64,000 nt of DNA, from assembly GCA_030142905.1 (NCBI GenBank), contig JASJOG010000010.1:2555501-2619500 (forward strand). The letters run 5' to 3'. Shown piece after piece: positions 36,744-48,075 of this stretch (its first letter is position 1; every line of letters begins with the position of its first letter). Origin of the DNA: Heliopora coerulea. Lineage: Eukaryota; Cnidaria; Anthozoa; Scleralcyonacea; Helioporidae. The notes below the pieces were generated by a model. The model was not told the DNA's origin. It saw only the letters and a program-made list of their open reading frames with translations, and did not search any database. The position numbers and the translations under genes were made by a program.

Positions 36744-36828
36744 ATGCTCGGAAAGGTCTGAGTAATGCCGAAACGTTAGAAAACTACTCTTTACATTTCG
36801 GCATTACTCAGACCTTTCCGAGCATTCC
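36744..36828. repeat. 31-bp perfect inverted repeat with CGAAACGTTAGAA loop
   Basis: aatgctcggaaaggtctgag...taatgccgaaa and its exact complement flank a 22-bp loop (cgttagaaaactactctttaca). It shares 'CGAAACGTTAGAA' with the palindrome at 8651-8805, but here the first box reads CTGAGTA and lacks the hammerhead G8. Likely a related, decayed foldback. It lies just after the fucosyltransferase stop and could act in its 3' UTR. Confidence 0.75.
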
Positions 36829-36882
36829 CCTAAGATTTCAATAGTGCCTACGCAGCACACTATTTTATTTTCTATCCAATAA

Positions 36883-37311
36883 TACACCTTTTGTTTCTCA
36901 TTACCAGAATATGTACAATCATTAACGTCCACCTCAAATTTATTAACGCAATCATACATTCATTTTATTCAATCGACATTCACTAGCGTAGATACGCAAT
37001 CATTTGCATCAAAGGGCATTCCAATATGCCAACAGACAACCATTAATGCCATTCTTCTATACATTGGGGATAATAAAATTTCAATAACACGAAAAAAATA
37101 TCTTGTCGAATTGAAATTTATTTTCCCTAATGTATAGTAGAATGGTGTTAATGATCGTCTGTTGGCGCTACAGAATTCCCTTCGATGCAAATGGTTGCGT
37201 ATCTACGTTAATGAATGTCGATTGAATAAAATGAATGTATTTATGCGTTAGTGAATTGGAGATTGGCGTTAATGATAGTATATTTTCTGGTAATGAACAA
37301 CAAAAGGTGTA
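36883..37311. mobile_element. Complete 429-bp foldback MITE (copy 3)
   Basis: Begins TACACCTTTTGTTTCTCATT, ends ...CAAAAGGTGTA, and is flanked by TA. Same structure as 12513-12943: two inverted halves around about 37085-37110. Sequence divergence between arms and between copies shows it is not recent. Confidence 0.85.
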
Positions 37312-37472
37312 TAAGATACGTTATGATATTAATATTTTATAATTAAAACATTTTCAGTGATACCTTAAAACCTTACTAACTACTTAGTACTCTAATTTCT
37401 AAGAATAGATATTGTCATGAGTGTATGTGGCTAAAACTTGTAAAATCTTAATCTAATAATCTAAAATTGTAC

Positions 37473-38450
37473 TTATCGATGACATAGATCAATGTTCAAT
37501 ACTATACTTAAAACAATCAGTCTAACCGAAAAAACTATAAATCCTTTGACATTTGCCTTAGTATCCCTTTCCTTAACGTCCTCCAGTTTCTTTGTTAGTA
37601 AGGCGTGCAATCTATGAGATGGATGTAGCATATCCTTTATTATGGAGACGCATAAATAGTGCCTATATGCTCCTCTAAGGTCTGTAATTTGGAAGAATGC
37701 CTGGTTATAGTCACATGGTGGAAAAATTATTCTGAGCGCGCGAGCTTGATTTCTTTCAATGTTCTTTATCTGCACGTGGGTTTACCCCCCACTCCAGACT
37801 TGCGGCCGGCACTGCAGCACACTTTGAATTGCAGCGCAATATAATGTCAACAAGTCAGACCTGGGGTTTCCATAACTCTTTACCTTTAATAAACGAAAAA
37901 ATATGAAGCTTCCCAGTTTCCTTAGTAATGTATTTCGTATTAGCATTCCATTTTAAATCATCTTTTACCTATTGTTTAAATTTATAAGATTGTGTCTGAT
38001 TTATTTATTCCTGAAATCTATTAGAATTTTCATGCACTTTTTCCCGTTCTGTTCCATTTTCTTTTCGCCCTGTACAAATTGCTTTATGTACTATTCATTA
38101 GGTATATCCAACCGGAATACAAGAAGAGGATTTATTACATTGATCATCTCGGGCAGTTGTATCACCCATGAGTATCATAGTGTCTTGTTCTTCGACCGCA
38201 TCCTTTATCTTATCCTGCTCGTTGAGGGTAATAGCCACGGGAAAAGTGCTTTGTTTAATTATAAAAGCTATTCGACTAAGCTTACTATCTGGTGGAACCC
38301 CTCCCTTGGTTGTTTTAAGGTCAGACTTCTCGCCTTTAATGTCGTTATTTCTGACCTACCTTGGAGATATGACCCAAATCAATCTATCAATGGTGATTGC
38401 ACAACGATTTGGGGAAAGGCTTCTAAGAGCTCAATATAACCTATTAAATA
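37473..38450 (-). pseudogene. LINE reverse-transcriptase fragment
   Basis: Read on the minus strand. At about 38340 there is GGVPPDSKLSRIAFIIK, the decayed 'GVPQGTKLSRIAFI' element of coral-type LINE reverse transcriptases, followed by a piece with EEQDTMILMGDTT near the catalytic box. At 37840-37480 comes the C-terminal part: LYCAAIQSVLQCRPQVW, then IERNQARALRIIFPPCDYNQ and a tail. Stops and frame changes separate the pieces. 5'-truncated and inactive. It differs in detail from the LINE at 28.1-30.9 kb, so belongs to another family. Confidence 0.65.
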
Positions 38451-38924
38451 AAAGAAATAATTTATTGAAAACCGAGAAGTACAATGCGAATAAGTTTTCC
38501 TAGATTTCTGATTGCCATTTATGAAAATGATAGACCAAGGCTTGGATAACGCTGTTCCTGGTCAGCCTTCGAAACGGTATTCACCGATGTTATTATGGAT
38601 GTCATCTAAACTAGAATTCATTCTGTAGCATAAGATTCTTGTCCCTTTGATAAAATGCTCGCTAAGGAAATTATTAGTCTCAAGTTGTCCATTGCAGAGC
38701 ACGGTTTACACTTCGGAATTCCGCAGACGTTTGAAATTTTCCAGATGTCTAGAAATGAACTAAATGAAAATGATTTATTAAAAACTTGAAATAACAAGAC
38801 AGAAAAGTATTTTTCAAAATATTTAATTAACTTGGTGTTTGGATTGAAGGGGCCTGGTACTTTGTTTTTTAACGCGGCTTAGCATCTTGGCTATACTATC
38901 AACTGTTATGTTGCAGGCCTGTAG

Positions 38925-39075
38925 GAAGCAATTTTCTTGGATGTTCGTTGGACTTTTGTAAACCTCAAAACTAACACCAGAAAAACGATTTCTCAGACCC
39001 ACAGGTGGATCGAACTTGCAATCTGATGATGACCAGTGAGACGCTTTAACCATTAGGCTACCGCGACACAGATGA
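38925..39075 (-). mobile_element. tRNA-derived SINE
   Basis: The minus strand reads a tRNA-like head: box A TAGCCTAATGGTTAAAGCG (39062-39044 region) and box B AAGTTCGATCC (about 39020-39007), then a tail GAGAAATCGTTTTTCTGG. The tail recurs in inverted orientation at 39128-39170, so two SINE tails face each other. It is not scored as a real tRNA: there is no proper anticodon loop. Confidence 0.7.
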
Positions 39076-39501
39076 ATGAGCTATAATGCGAGTTCGACAG
39101 TATGTTCCGCCTATGCAACTTCCCTTTTTGGGGCCCAGAAATCGTTTTTCTGAAGTTAATTTGAACTTGATGATCATCCAACGGACACCCATGAATATCT
39201 CCAAGCCCCCACATTCGAAATATTACTCGTATTCTACAGAACTAAGAAACTTAATAAATGCCTTTTCCAGCGACAGTGACGGCGACCGGATACTACTTTT
39301 ACTTCCGGGTAACGTTGGTTTTCTTCATCCTCCGTCAAGCTTCATCGTCAAGGTCAAAATATATGTTTTGCTGTTGTCTTTAGAACGTGCGTAAAATATC
39401 TAAGTTTCAGGATTGAAATAGCATTTTTGATTAGTTTACTTTGTGGTTTGTATGTTTAGTCATTCACTTGTAACTTGGATCGAGAAAAAACCAAAATGAA
39501 A

Positions 39502-39951
39502 TTAATATTTTAGAAGTGTGTGAGCTTGGAGATAGCTTGAGATGATAGATGAACGATCGCCAAGCTCTATCCTCAGAAAAACGATTTCTGAGCCGCAGAC
39601 GGGGATCGAACCGATATTTACCAGACAGATCACTTTGTACCGTTCATAATCCAAAAGTTTAACTTGCTCACGAATTCCCAACGATACAGTGTTTATAAAA
39701 GTACGGCAGCGACCAGCTTCGTAGACTGCATTATGACGGAAGGACTCCCGCGTGTGTTCCATAATTTTCTTAATTTCTTTCAGGTCTGGTTTCTTTTCAG
39801 GCTCCATTTTGTAGGTATTTTCGAAAGTGACTTTTTGTGGCCGATGCTCGTAAATGCTAGATTGAATGTTGACAATACTCGAGCCACGGTCTTTTTGTAT
39901 TGGAAAACCAACTTCGAACAAACTGCTTCTTCTTGGGCTGTCTTTCGCCAT
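39502..39951 (-). pseudogene. Truncated Tctex1 copy
   Basis: Read from ATG 39951. Residues 1-113 match the intact protein at 21832-22308 with a handful of substitutions (for example Leu to Arg and Val to Ala changes), up to CLVNIG. There the duplication ends and the reading runs through SINE-derived sequence into a stop at 39502-39504. The lost part includes the SRCLWD and SSLFCLANV strands needed for the Tctex1 dimer fold. It might still be transcribed, as the upstream region is duplicated too. Probably a pseudogene. Confidence 0.8.
39572..39617 (-). mobile_element. SINE 3' fragment at the duplication boundary
   Basis: The minus strand reads GGTTCGATCCCCGTCTGCGG then CTCAGAAATCGTTTTTCTG: box B and tail of the tRNA-derived SINE. 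It stops exactly where the duplicated Tctex1 block begins (39611-39617). Confidence 0.65.
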
Positions 39952-41142
39952 TCTTCCTACAAAGTACTGAACATTGAACTTTCTCTTATATCTGTAGAGT
40001 TTTCAAAACTAACCTCATCTTTTCTGTGGAAATTGTCAAAATGTTTCAAACGTCAAGATACACGTCAACTACCGAACTGGTATGTCCCATCAAACTTTGC
40101 GTGCTTAATTCGGAAGGCATTCTTGAAATATGACATCCCGGGAAAATGCTGGCAAACGTTGCAAAAGAATGGGTGGGTTAATCCTTTCCGGACCTGAAAC
40201 ATCTCTCCTTGAGCAGTGAAATCGTCTGGCGTTAGCCAGGATAAAATAAAAGTCGGATTCGGATCGAAAAGAGAGAGATTAATGTTTACAATATAAGATC
40301 AACGAGCTCTTTATCATTGCCACCCTTCCCTATATGGTGTAACTATTTTTCAATTTTTGACACAGTTTTCACTTACACTTATGCATAAGGTTTTGGACAT
40401 GATTTTGGCCCTCTTTTGGATCATTTTAACATTGTATACCTGTATCTTGCTACCGGTGGAAGGTTGGCTGGAGGACCATGACCCTCCTCTTGAACAGCTC
40501 GTCGGTTTCAGTTAATGTTATTAACGAAAGATTTGCTGCATTTTTACTTGAAAATAACGTTTCCGCCTCAACACTTAGCTTTCCCCTTAACCCTTCCCCG
40601 CCAAAAATTGTGAAACCTAAAGCAACTTCCGTAAGATTTGTTACAATTGGCGCAATAAACGACGCTAACAAGGATGTAACTAACCATGGGTAGGGTGAAT
40701 GTTGGTAGTTTCTTATCATAAAAGAGAAATATCGTTCTTGTCACCAAAAATGTGGTATTTTTTTCTTAAAACAAATCTTATCTTTACCAGTATTATTTTA
40801 AGCCTTAGAATTAAAATTTTACTTGAAGCGTTTTTCGGACTCGATACTAAATTGCAAAATTTTACTGCAGGTATTCCCGCGACCTGCTATTGAAAGTAGA
40901 ATGTTTTTATTTTTTTTATTTTTCCTGATTAGGAAATCCTGTATTGCGTCTCTGCTTCTCTAGATCTTGTCCTTCAAATCCGATGGATTGTTACGTCTCC
41001 TTTAACTGTCTCTTGCTTAACTAAATTTCCGAGAGAAATATACGTGAAACAGTAAAATCTTTTCATAAACGAAGCTTTGTTGACAGTAGCTAACTTTCTG
41101 ATGAGATCTTTACTAATGTTGTAATACTTGCTAATACTACTT
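39611..41142. repeat. 1.53-kb segmental duplication, copy 2
   Basis: Direct repeat of 21968-23506. It carries the 5' part of the Tctex1 reading and its upstream region. Many point differences and short indels show it is not recent. The left edge abuts a SINE fragment. Confidence 0.85.
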
Positions 41143-43183
41143 GCTATTGCAATAGACTATGGGAGAGAAGATGGGGCATGTTTGAGGATGTTGATCACTT
41201 TTGTTTCTCCATTATTGTCTTTCGACACTTTACCACTGAAGTAGTTGTCTATTGAAATTTTTTAAAATTTTGTGGTCTATAAATAGAAGGCATTGTTATT
41301 CGGTAGAAATGAAATACGTTTTCTAAAGAAATCCAAACATTAAAGGTTTCAGGATCAACCGATGGTCATCGTCCGTAGGGCATGGGACTTAGGTTGATTG
41401 GGAAGGGTGCTGATAATTGCATTCTTTGTAGAGTAGAAATACCGATTTTTGGCATTTTTTCATTTGGTTTTGCAATTTTAATTTTTCTGCAGGTGGGATA
41501 CGTGGAGCTCAAAGTGTTGAGAGCATGTAATGTCCAGGACTACTGGATGTGGTTGCTTGGTGTTTGTAAATCACGAGTGAGCAAATTTTCTTAGTCTTTT
41601 ACTGGCTTTTTACATGAATCGACCTCGCCACCGCTAATCAGAATGTTGCGGGTTCGGTTCCAATTTGGGGCTCCGAAACCTTTTTTGAGTTTATAGCTTG
41701 CGAAACATGCGACTTCCTGATGTTTAGGGCTACTTGCTGAATTTTTTTTTGTTCCCCTTCAAAAATGCCTGGAACAGCAATACAAATGACTCCCTGCTCA
41801 CCATACCAAACACTAAACAGTTCATATCGCTTCCTCCTAACCTTCGCCGACAATGTAGCTTCATTCCACCAAGTCAGGTTACTTTGTTTCACACAAGGTG
41901 ACAAATTGAGCAGAAACTTGCGATGTTTATAGGAGGAAGGGGGGCGTGGAAAGCTAATTGATTTTTAAGGATTGTCCCAGTATTTTTGAATTGTAGGTTT
42001 TAAAAGAGAATTTCGCAGCTTATCCACTAACGTTGTTCTGTGCATTGTTAGCATCAGTATCATTTTGTATTAGTGTTTTTGGTACACCATTCATGATGGG
42101 GTATAATGGAATCTTTGCGCTTGTGGCGCCAAAACATAACCGGTTACCATCGAAAAATGAACTAAATCAAGCTGGACTATTTTTCTGAGGTTTATCGAGC
42201 ATCTCTTAAAATTATTCCTTTGATTTAAGCCGGATGCTTGCATGCCTAAGAATCGTCGAACGGAATACGATTGCAACGATGTCCTTACTGATCTTTCGTA
42301 AAATATTGTCTGCTTTCCCCCAATTGACTGTTTGATGTATAATTCACTGACTGAAGACAATAATACGCTGTGCCTTCAACTATTTATTTACTGGGAAACT
42401 AAGTTGAATTTTTTACATGAAGGATTCATTCAGCCTTAATTAAATTTGGAACATCAATTTTCGCTCCAAGAAGAGCAGAAAGAGCAGCGGTACTTTGACG
42501 TCAATCTTGTACTTTTGCATTAAAATCCGAAGTTTGAAAATAAACATAGATTTTACGAGTCACCGAAGGGATCCACTCACCGTTTGACGTTTGTTGCAAA
42601 ATTTTATAAAAATCAAAATCAAGATTAAATTAAAAAAAAATAGTCTAGTCAACTATTCAGATCCACTGAAATCAGCACCATCTGAGTTTGTTGGTAATGA
42701 GCAATTACGAGTAAATAACAGGCAGTAACAAGATGGGTGGAGAGAAGTGATGAACTGGTATGACTGATATCAGTTAATGATGAAATTTTAATTTGGAGTT
42801 TGCCGCACTCGCCGATTCTTTCGCGTGTGGGGTTTCGACATCTGAGCAGTCACGGAACTCGTTGCCAGAAGAAGATGGAGAGGTCGGTCTAGATCTTTGG
42901 CATTTGCCGCCCGAGGACTCTCGGCAGCAAATTTTCAGTCGCCATGATTCCATTCACTATGGAGCCGCTGAAGGGCTATACCTCTTCTACTTTTCTTTTC
43001 AAAAGTCGTCTTATAACTCATTTTGTTTCAAAGGACGATTCCAAGTCGTTTTAGAAGTTACAAATAAAATATGAGCGGCCGAACTGTATGGGATTTACAA
43101 GGTGAACGATAGAATAAGTGCCATGCCATTCGGACGCGAATATTGTATCTTTCTTAAAATACTTATGCACTTAAATGTCCATA
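41143..43183. other. Intergenic DNA, one SINE-like fragment
   Basis: 41625-41700 has 'gttgcgggttcggttcc' followed by 'ggggctccgaaacctttttt', like box B and tail of the local SINEs. 42793-43074 is an open plus-strand stretch (…LPEEDGEVGLDLWHLPPED…) of coding-like composition that I cannot assign. No other support. Confidence 0.35.
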
Positions 43184-43838
43184 GCGTATTTATTCCAATA
43201 GACGCCCACTATCTAATAAACGCCCTCTCAACTCATCAAAATATTTAATAAACACGCTCCCTTCAATAAAAGCCTCATTCCAAGAAACGCGCCCCCGTAA
43301 ACCAAATGGGCCCGTTCGTAAAAATGTAAAATCCTTCAAAACCTGCGCGCTTAACTTTCCAGTCGACGGATATGAAGAATTTCATTCTCTGTTTAGAGGA
43401 AGAACAGCCATGTGAGACTGGAGCGAGACAGCTCCAGTCTCAACTTTCAGTCCTGCAAGAACACGTTAGGGCTGATCCTTTCAAGGTCATCGCTGATTCG
43501 GATTTTGAGGACGCAGATGATGAACGTTTGAGAGATTTTGATGAGATAGAAATTTAGTGAAAATTTCATGACTGATTGTGTTAAATTTTTTTTGTTTTTA
43601 TTCGCTCGTTCAGATGTTGAGAGCGTAGTTAACGAACCTTCTCTCGTTTATTACTACCGATGACGACCGTGAAATTGACATTATGTGAACACTTGCGTGC
43701 AATGGTGTGAACATTTTCGATTTTTAAGGTTGAAATATTAAATTTTGAAATATACACCCCTCTCTAATAAACGCGTCACTTTAGAGCTCAATTTTTAATA
43801 AATGCCCAGGGCGTCTTTTGGAATAAAAACGGTATTTA
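43184..43838. mobile_element. Inverted-repeat DNA transposon remnant
   Basis: Left end 'tttattccaatagacgccc' and right end 'gggcgtcttttggaataaa' are inverted. Subterminal 'taataaacgc' phrases recur at 43216, 43246, 43770 and 43798. Inside, 43372-43557 is open on plus for 61 codons with an acidic C-terminus (FEDADDERLRDFDEIEI), perhaps the tail of a lost transposase. Superfamily not determined. Confidence 0.5.
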
Positions 43839-44513
43839 CCGTCTATTTTGAAGTTTTAGGAAATTTTACCAGAGAAATAGGAAAGAAAAGTTTATTTAAA
43901 TCAGGACGACATGCTGTATCCGGTTTACAGCATACTAATTGGATTGTACTTTAAGTTGACTTATACGTCGTCGAGTAAGTTAGTCGACCTATTTCAAAGG
44001 ACGAATTATGAGTTAAGTTGACTTATAATGTCAACTTTTAACTCACCTTGGTTACAAAAGATGGTTTACAAAACGATTTATAAGCCAACTTCTCTTCTCA
44101 GTCATCTTGTAACTCGAATATTGGAAATAGTCAGGCAGGTAACAGGAACTGCTGTTGATTGGCAAGTAGACTTTACTATTCACCTGTATAAAATTTGACC
44201 GCTGGAGGATTCCAAAATGACTATTAAAATCTTCCCAGCATGATGGCGTCATTTAGGCCACGTCCACACGTATACGTTTTCAAATGTCTCCGTTTTCATT
44301 AAACCGAAAACGGATCAAAATATTTGCGTCCACACGATCGTTTTTGCAGCGTTTTTGCCTGTCCACACGACAACGATGAAAACGGTTGAAAACGCTTCCT
44401 CGGGTTAAGCGCATGTTCAGGTAAGCTGAGCCTGCAATAACTTTACAGTTGGTACGGCGGCAGGATGGTACGTAAACTGTATTTAAATGCTGTATTATTG
44501 CGCATATTTAACA

Positions 44514-44603
44514 TGTCAAAAGCCAAAAAAAAGCAAAACAACAAGTCCAAGGCAAGTGACGCAAATAAAGAAGCCTTCGTGTGGTCAGACGACGAGTTTG
44601 TAT
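44514..44603 (+). pseudogene. N-terminus of Harbinger Myb/MADF-like protein
   Basis: ATG 44514 opens MSKAKKKQNNKSKASDANKE then AFVWSDDEFV and a stop at 44601-44603. The W-S/T-D-D-E phrase is the usual start of the Myb/SANT-like DNA-binding protein that accompanies Harbinger transposases and helps bring them to the nucleus. The rest is lost at the internal deletion. Confidence 0.55.
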
Positions 44604-44908
44604 AACGAATCCTTGCTCATCCTGAAATTATCCTTCCACTCTGACGGTAAAACTTTGTCAGATATAAAATTGTCCCACCAGGCGCTTGTTCTCCCAGGTT
44701 TTATCCAGAACCTTCTCTTCCTCGCTTTCTTTCTTAGCCTCTTTAGTCTTGTGTTCGAGCTCGCAAAAAACAGCAACTTTCCTATATCGCGCGTTCGTCG
44801 AATATGTTGCTCTTGAAGATTTATGAGCGCTAAGTTCAGTTGGAGACAAGTCGCTAAGCTTGAAACCGACTGCAAAATTATAGCGAAAATCGCAAATTTG
44901 TACGCCAT
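44585..44908 (-). pseudogene. HARBI1-like transposase N-terminal fragment
   Basis: The minus strand reads RRFWIKPGRTSAWWDNFISD then KVLPSEWKDNFRMSKDSLYKL, the conserved N-terminal region of Harbinger (DDE_Tnp_4) transposases in marine invertebrates. The catalytic Asp/Glu residues lie further on and are absent. It meets the plus-strand gene fragment tail to tail. Confidence 0.75.
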
Positions 44909-45167
44909 CTTGAAAATGCTCTACTTAGCAGACTGGGTCCAACACCGTTTTCAAAAGTCTCCGTTTTCGCCCGTCCACACGGCAACGCACCGTTTTCAAA
45001 AGTCTCCGTTTTCAAAAGTCTCCGCTTTCAAACCCGTTTTCAAAAGTCTCCGTTTTCGGTACTTTCGAAAACGCTGATTCAGCGTTTACGTGTGGACGGA
45101 AGGCGAAAACGGATAAAAAAGTCTCCGTTTTCGCTTGAAAACGTATACGTGTGGACGGGGCCTTATA

Positions 45168-45497
45168 CAGGGAGTCCCCAAAAAAACGAAAACTATTGAA
45201 ATCACCAATAACAATATAATTGTTAGAATTTGAATGCCTTAGCACTCTGTTGGTCCCCACGAGTGCATAAATGATTGATATAAGTAATTTTATACATAAT
45301 GAAGCTGTCTAAAACAGTAAAATTTAAATTCCCACGGGCAAAAAACCGCGCACTTTACAAGGCGATTTTCTTACATAAATTTTAATACATGCACCTTGTC
45401 AATATTTTACGCATCATTACGTTCAGCTTTTTCGTAGGGCATTCAAATTTTAACAATAAGTGATTTCAATAGTTTTCGGGTTTTTTGGGACACCCTG
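45168..45497. mobile_element. Mariner-type MITE
   Basis: 330 bp between TA dinucleotides (45166-45167, 45498-45499). Termini CAGGGAGTCCCCAAAAAAAC and the complement of GGGACACCCTG are inverted for about 38 bp, reaching 'gaaaactattgaaatcac'. CAGGGTGTCCCAAAA-like ends are typical of mariner elements. Its left edge lies 2 bp beyond the TTA duplication of the Harbinger element. Confidence 0.85.
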
Positions 45498-45576
45498 TAG
45501 ATCGTATTCACTCGATTTCATAGTCGCTACATTGGTGTTCCTCAACAACAGAGTTTTGATAATTTTCTTTTGTTAG

Positions 45577-48075
45577 GTATAACGACATGAAAAGCGGACC
45601 TTTCCAGTATCAAGAGACGGAGGAATTTCCATTTGAGGAGCATTATACTGAAGTGAAGAAGGCAGACGTTCTCGTGATTAGTTGGAAGTACAATTACCCA
45701 GTTCTGTGATCCCTTCAAGTCAGGCCATTTGCATTGCATATCAAGCTCACAACATATGCTGATGATTGTAGCTTTGTGCCTACGACAAACTGGAGACACG
45801 AGGATATATGTCATTTCCGTATCGTAGAAAATAGAAAGCACTCGATATATCCATTGAATTTTGAGATTCCATGACTTAGAATCGAGTAGTGATGAAGATG
45901 TCGGTCTGGGAGGAAAGAATGAGTATTCTGAAGAGGACAAAGGTTGAAACGAATTTACTAAGACGATTGAGCTTATCGAAGCTAGTGCTGAGGAACTCGA
46001 TGTCGAGGTGTCGGACTCGATTAGTGAGGTAAGCAACCTATACAAATTTTAAGAATATGTATAAGGACATTACATCGTGATATATTTGTGTAAGTACATG
46101 TATAAGCTTATATTATAAGCGTCTTCTTTTATAGGTCAAAGGCTCGAAAAATTTTCCGTGCGTGTATTGCCTAAAAATTTGTAAGTCGAGAGGTTGACTG
46201 ACTAGATATTGCCGTAGTAAACATCCCGACAACGTTGGGTCAACGACATCATTAGCCCAAAATGTTCAACCCATAGATATGGCAATCCTCACAAACATAC
46301 TGGAGGAAATAATGAAGAAATTGCGTGGGGAGAATTTGTACTGAGAAGAAATCTTGGGAGTGATTTCAAGCTTATTTCCGAGTGGTGAATTTCTTGCTTT
46401 CGTCAAGGGTTTTCGTCAGTTTTGCCAAAAACTCGACCAAGATTCATTCCTGGCTATGTTTTATCAGAATATGGTGAAGGAGTGGAAACTTTCTTTCCTC
46501 CTCAAACATACATGCCTACATATGTATACGTGAAAGTCGTACAGTCGAGTGCCGAAGGCGTGAGAAACATCTAGGGGGGTCTTAGGGCATGTCCCACTAG
46601 AAAATTTTGAATTCTAGGGTCTCTAAGATGCCATTTCCTGCATTTTGGGAAGATTCATCTTATTTACCATTGCAAATCAAGTTGTCATTCGTGCGCCGTA
46701 TGTGTCAGCGGAGTGTTATTTTACTTCCTGTAAGCTTTTGTTAACGGAGATGTCAGGCTGAGGCATGCAGTTGATGTTAGGCATTCATGATGAGCGACTA
46801 AGGGCTAAATTGCATCTTCAGTCATAGTAATGGCCTATTTTCAGTCACTGCCGAGGGACGTTTGCTTGGAGATTGTCAAAAACTTAACCGAAAGTCCTTT
46901 TTGCCTTTGTTTTTTTTAAAATTTGTCAAACCGGTATGAAAGTCGTAGAAAATATTTAAAGCGGTACTATTTCATACGTTGTTGGTACGGAGGTACATTA
47001 GCACTCAAATCGGTACTGTACCGCCTAAATCGGCACGGTTGGCATGTATGCTCAAAAATTAGTTGGCTACTACAAACATGGAATTGGAGGCAATGTCACT
47101 AGAGTGGAGGTAAGCCTTGAATCTTATTACGTCGAATTCATTATTTAGCAAATGAATATTAAATAAGTTCCTTTTTTAACTCAAGAAAGTTGAAGAAATT
47201 ACCATATCGCCCGAAGAAGTTGGCCCGCTTTCCTAAGTGACTGGATATGTACTCCAGTCACTTTATCGAAAAAGAATTCAGCGCACTGGAATTCACCACG
47301 AAACCAAGAGCTGCAGTACCTTCTTCAGTCCATGAAGGTCACAGAATTTGAAAGCGACGATTATGTCCATTTTTTGTCTCGAGGTGGTCTATGGACCCCT
47401 AATGATATTGCACATATTGCCGAGAGGACCGAGGTAACATTTCAGAGGCATTTGTGGTCTAAAAAGAATATGGCCACATCAATTCCCAGAGATGATGTGA
47501 CAGACGACGTACTTGCAATCAGGGCCGCCGAGAGGAAGGGGGGCAGGAGGGGCAACTTGCCCCGGGCCCTCTACTTGATAGGGGCCCCCTAAAATGTTTG
47601 AGCTTTACGTTTTTGACGTAACGAAGATTAAAGACAGTGACATAACGGACGGCAGTTGGGTTAGAGCAATGGTTACTGCCCTCAAAATGCAGAGAAACAG
47701 AGTTTCAGAGCGTTGGAGCCTCAAAAGGGAGACGGGGGCCCCTAACACAAACTTCGTAAAGGCCCTCATCAGCTCCATAATTACGTCACTGATTTATGGT
47801 TACATATATGACGTCATCAAGGGCCCCAAATTGATATTTTGCCCCGGGCCCCACAAAACCTCTCGGCGGCCCTGCTTGCAATGCCTACTGTGAAAAGCCT
47901 GTCGGAAAACATAGTTACAGATTTAGACTCCGCTATTTCAAACAAATGTTCTAAACTTGCATTAGAAAATTTCGTAAGGTTCATATCAAACTCTTTGTTA
48001 ACAAAAAGTCATATCGTGTTACTGGCGACGATGTCCCCAGGTGTACCGTTATATATACTTGCCCAAAATTTGTAG
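45577..48075 (+). pseudogene. Multi-exon C2H2 zinc-finger gene, decayed and split by a MITE
   Basis: Exon-like blocks in order. 45577-46028 (…DEDVGLGGKNEYSEEDKG, stop, …ASAEELDVEVSDSISE) ends at donor GTAAGC. 46135 onward (acceptor CTTTTATAG) carries VKGSKNFPCVYCLKICKSRG, then TGA 46195-46197, then LTRYCRSKHPD: a C2H2 finger whose first His reads Tyr. Blocks at 46260-46500 and 47061-47110 (donor GTAAGC), and VEEITISPEEVGPLS at about 47187, follow with stops. The C-terminal block runs 47332-47519 and resumes at 47883-48075 (PTVKSLSENIVTDLDSAISN), the interruption being a hAT MITE. The block RGGLWTPND is recalled from many similar anthozoan proteins, suggesting a repetitive, perhaps transposon-borne family. 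Not functional here. Confidence 0.6.
47520..47874. mobile_element. hAT-type MITE with perfect 8-bp target duplication
   Basis: 355 bp. Ends CAGGGCCGCCGAGAGG and CCTCTCGGCGGCCCTG are perfect 16-bp inverted repeats, flanked by CTTGCAAT on both sides (47512-47519 and 47875-47882). The 8-bp duplication and the CAGGG terminus are diagnostic of hAT elements. The interior is GC-rich near the ends (gggccccc blocks) and non-coding. It interrupts a coding block of the zinc-finger pseudogene, whose reading is open on both sides. Confidence 0.93.

Larger units (their letters stand above)
44256..45162. mobile_element. Harbinger (PIF) element, internally deleted
   Basis: 907 bp framed by TTA target duplications (44253-44255 and 45163-45165). 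Termini GGCCACGTCCACACGTATAC and the complement CGTATACGTGTGGACGGGGC are inverted, with subterminal 'ccgttttcaaaagtctccg' repeats (44990-45060). It retains the starts of both genes typical of the family: a Lys-rich Myb/MADF-type ORF (+, 44514) and the HARBI1-like transposase N-terminus (-, from 44908). Both are cut at the deletion near 44585-44605. Confidence 0.85.

Noticed and set aside
40450..40719. Minus-strand 89-codon frame in duplication copy 2
   Set aside because: The corresponding stretch in copy 1 (about 22800-23060) is frame-shifted and has stops, so conservation does not support coding.
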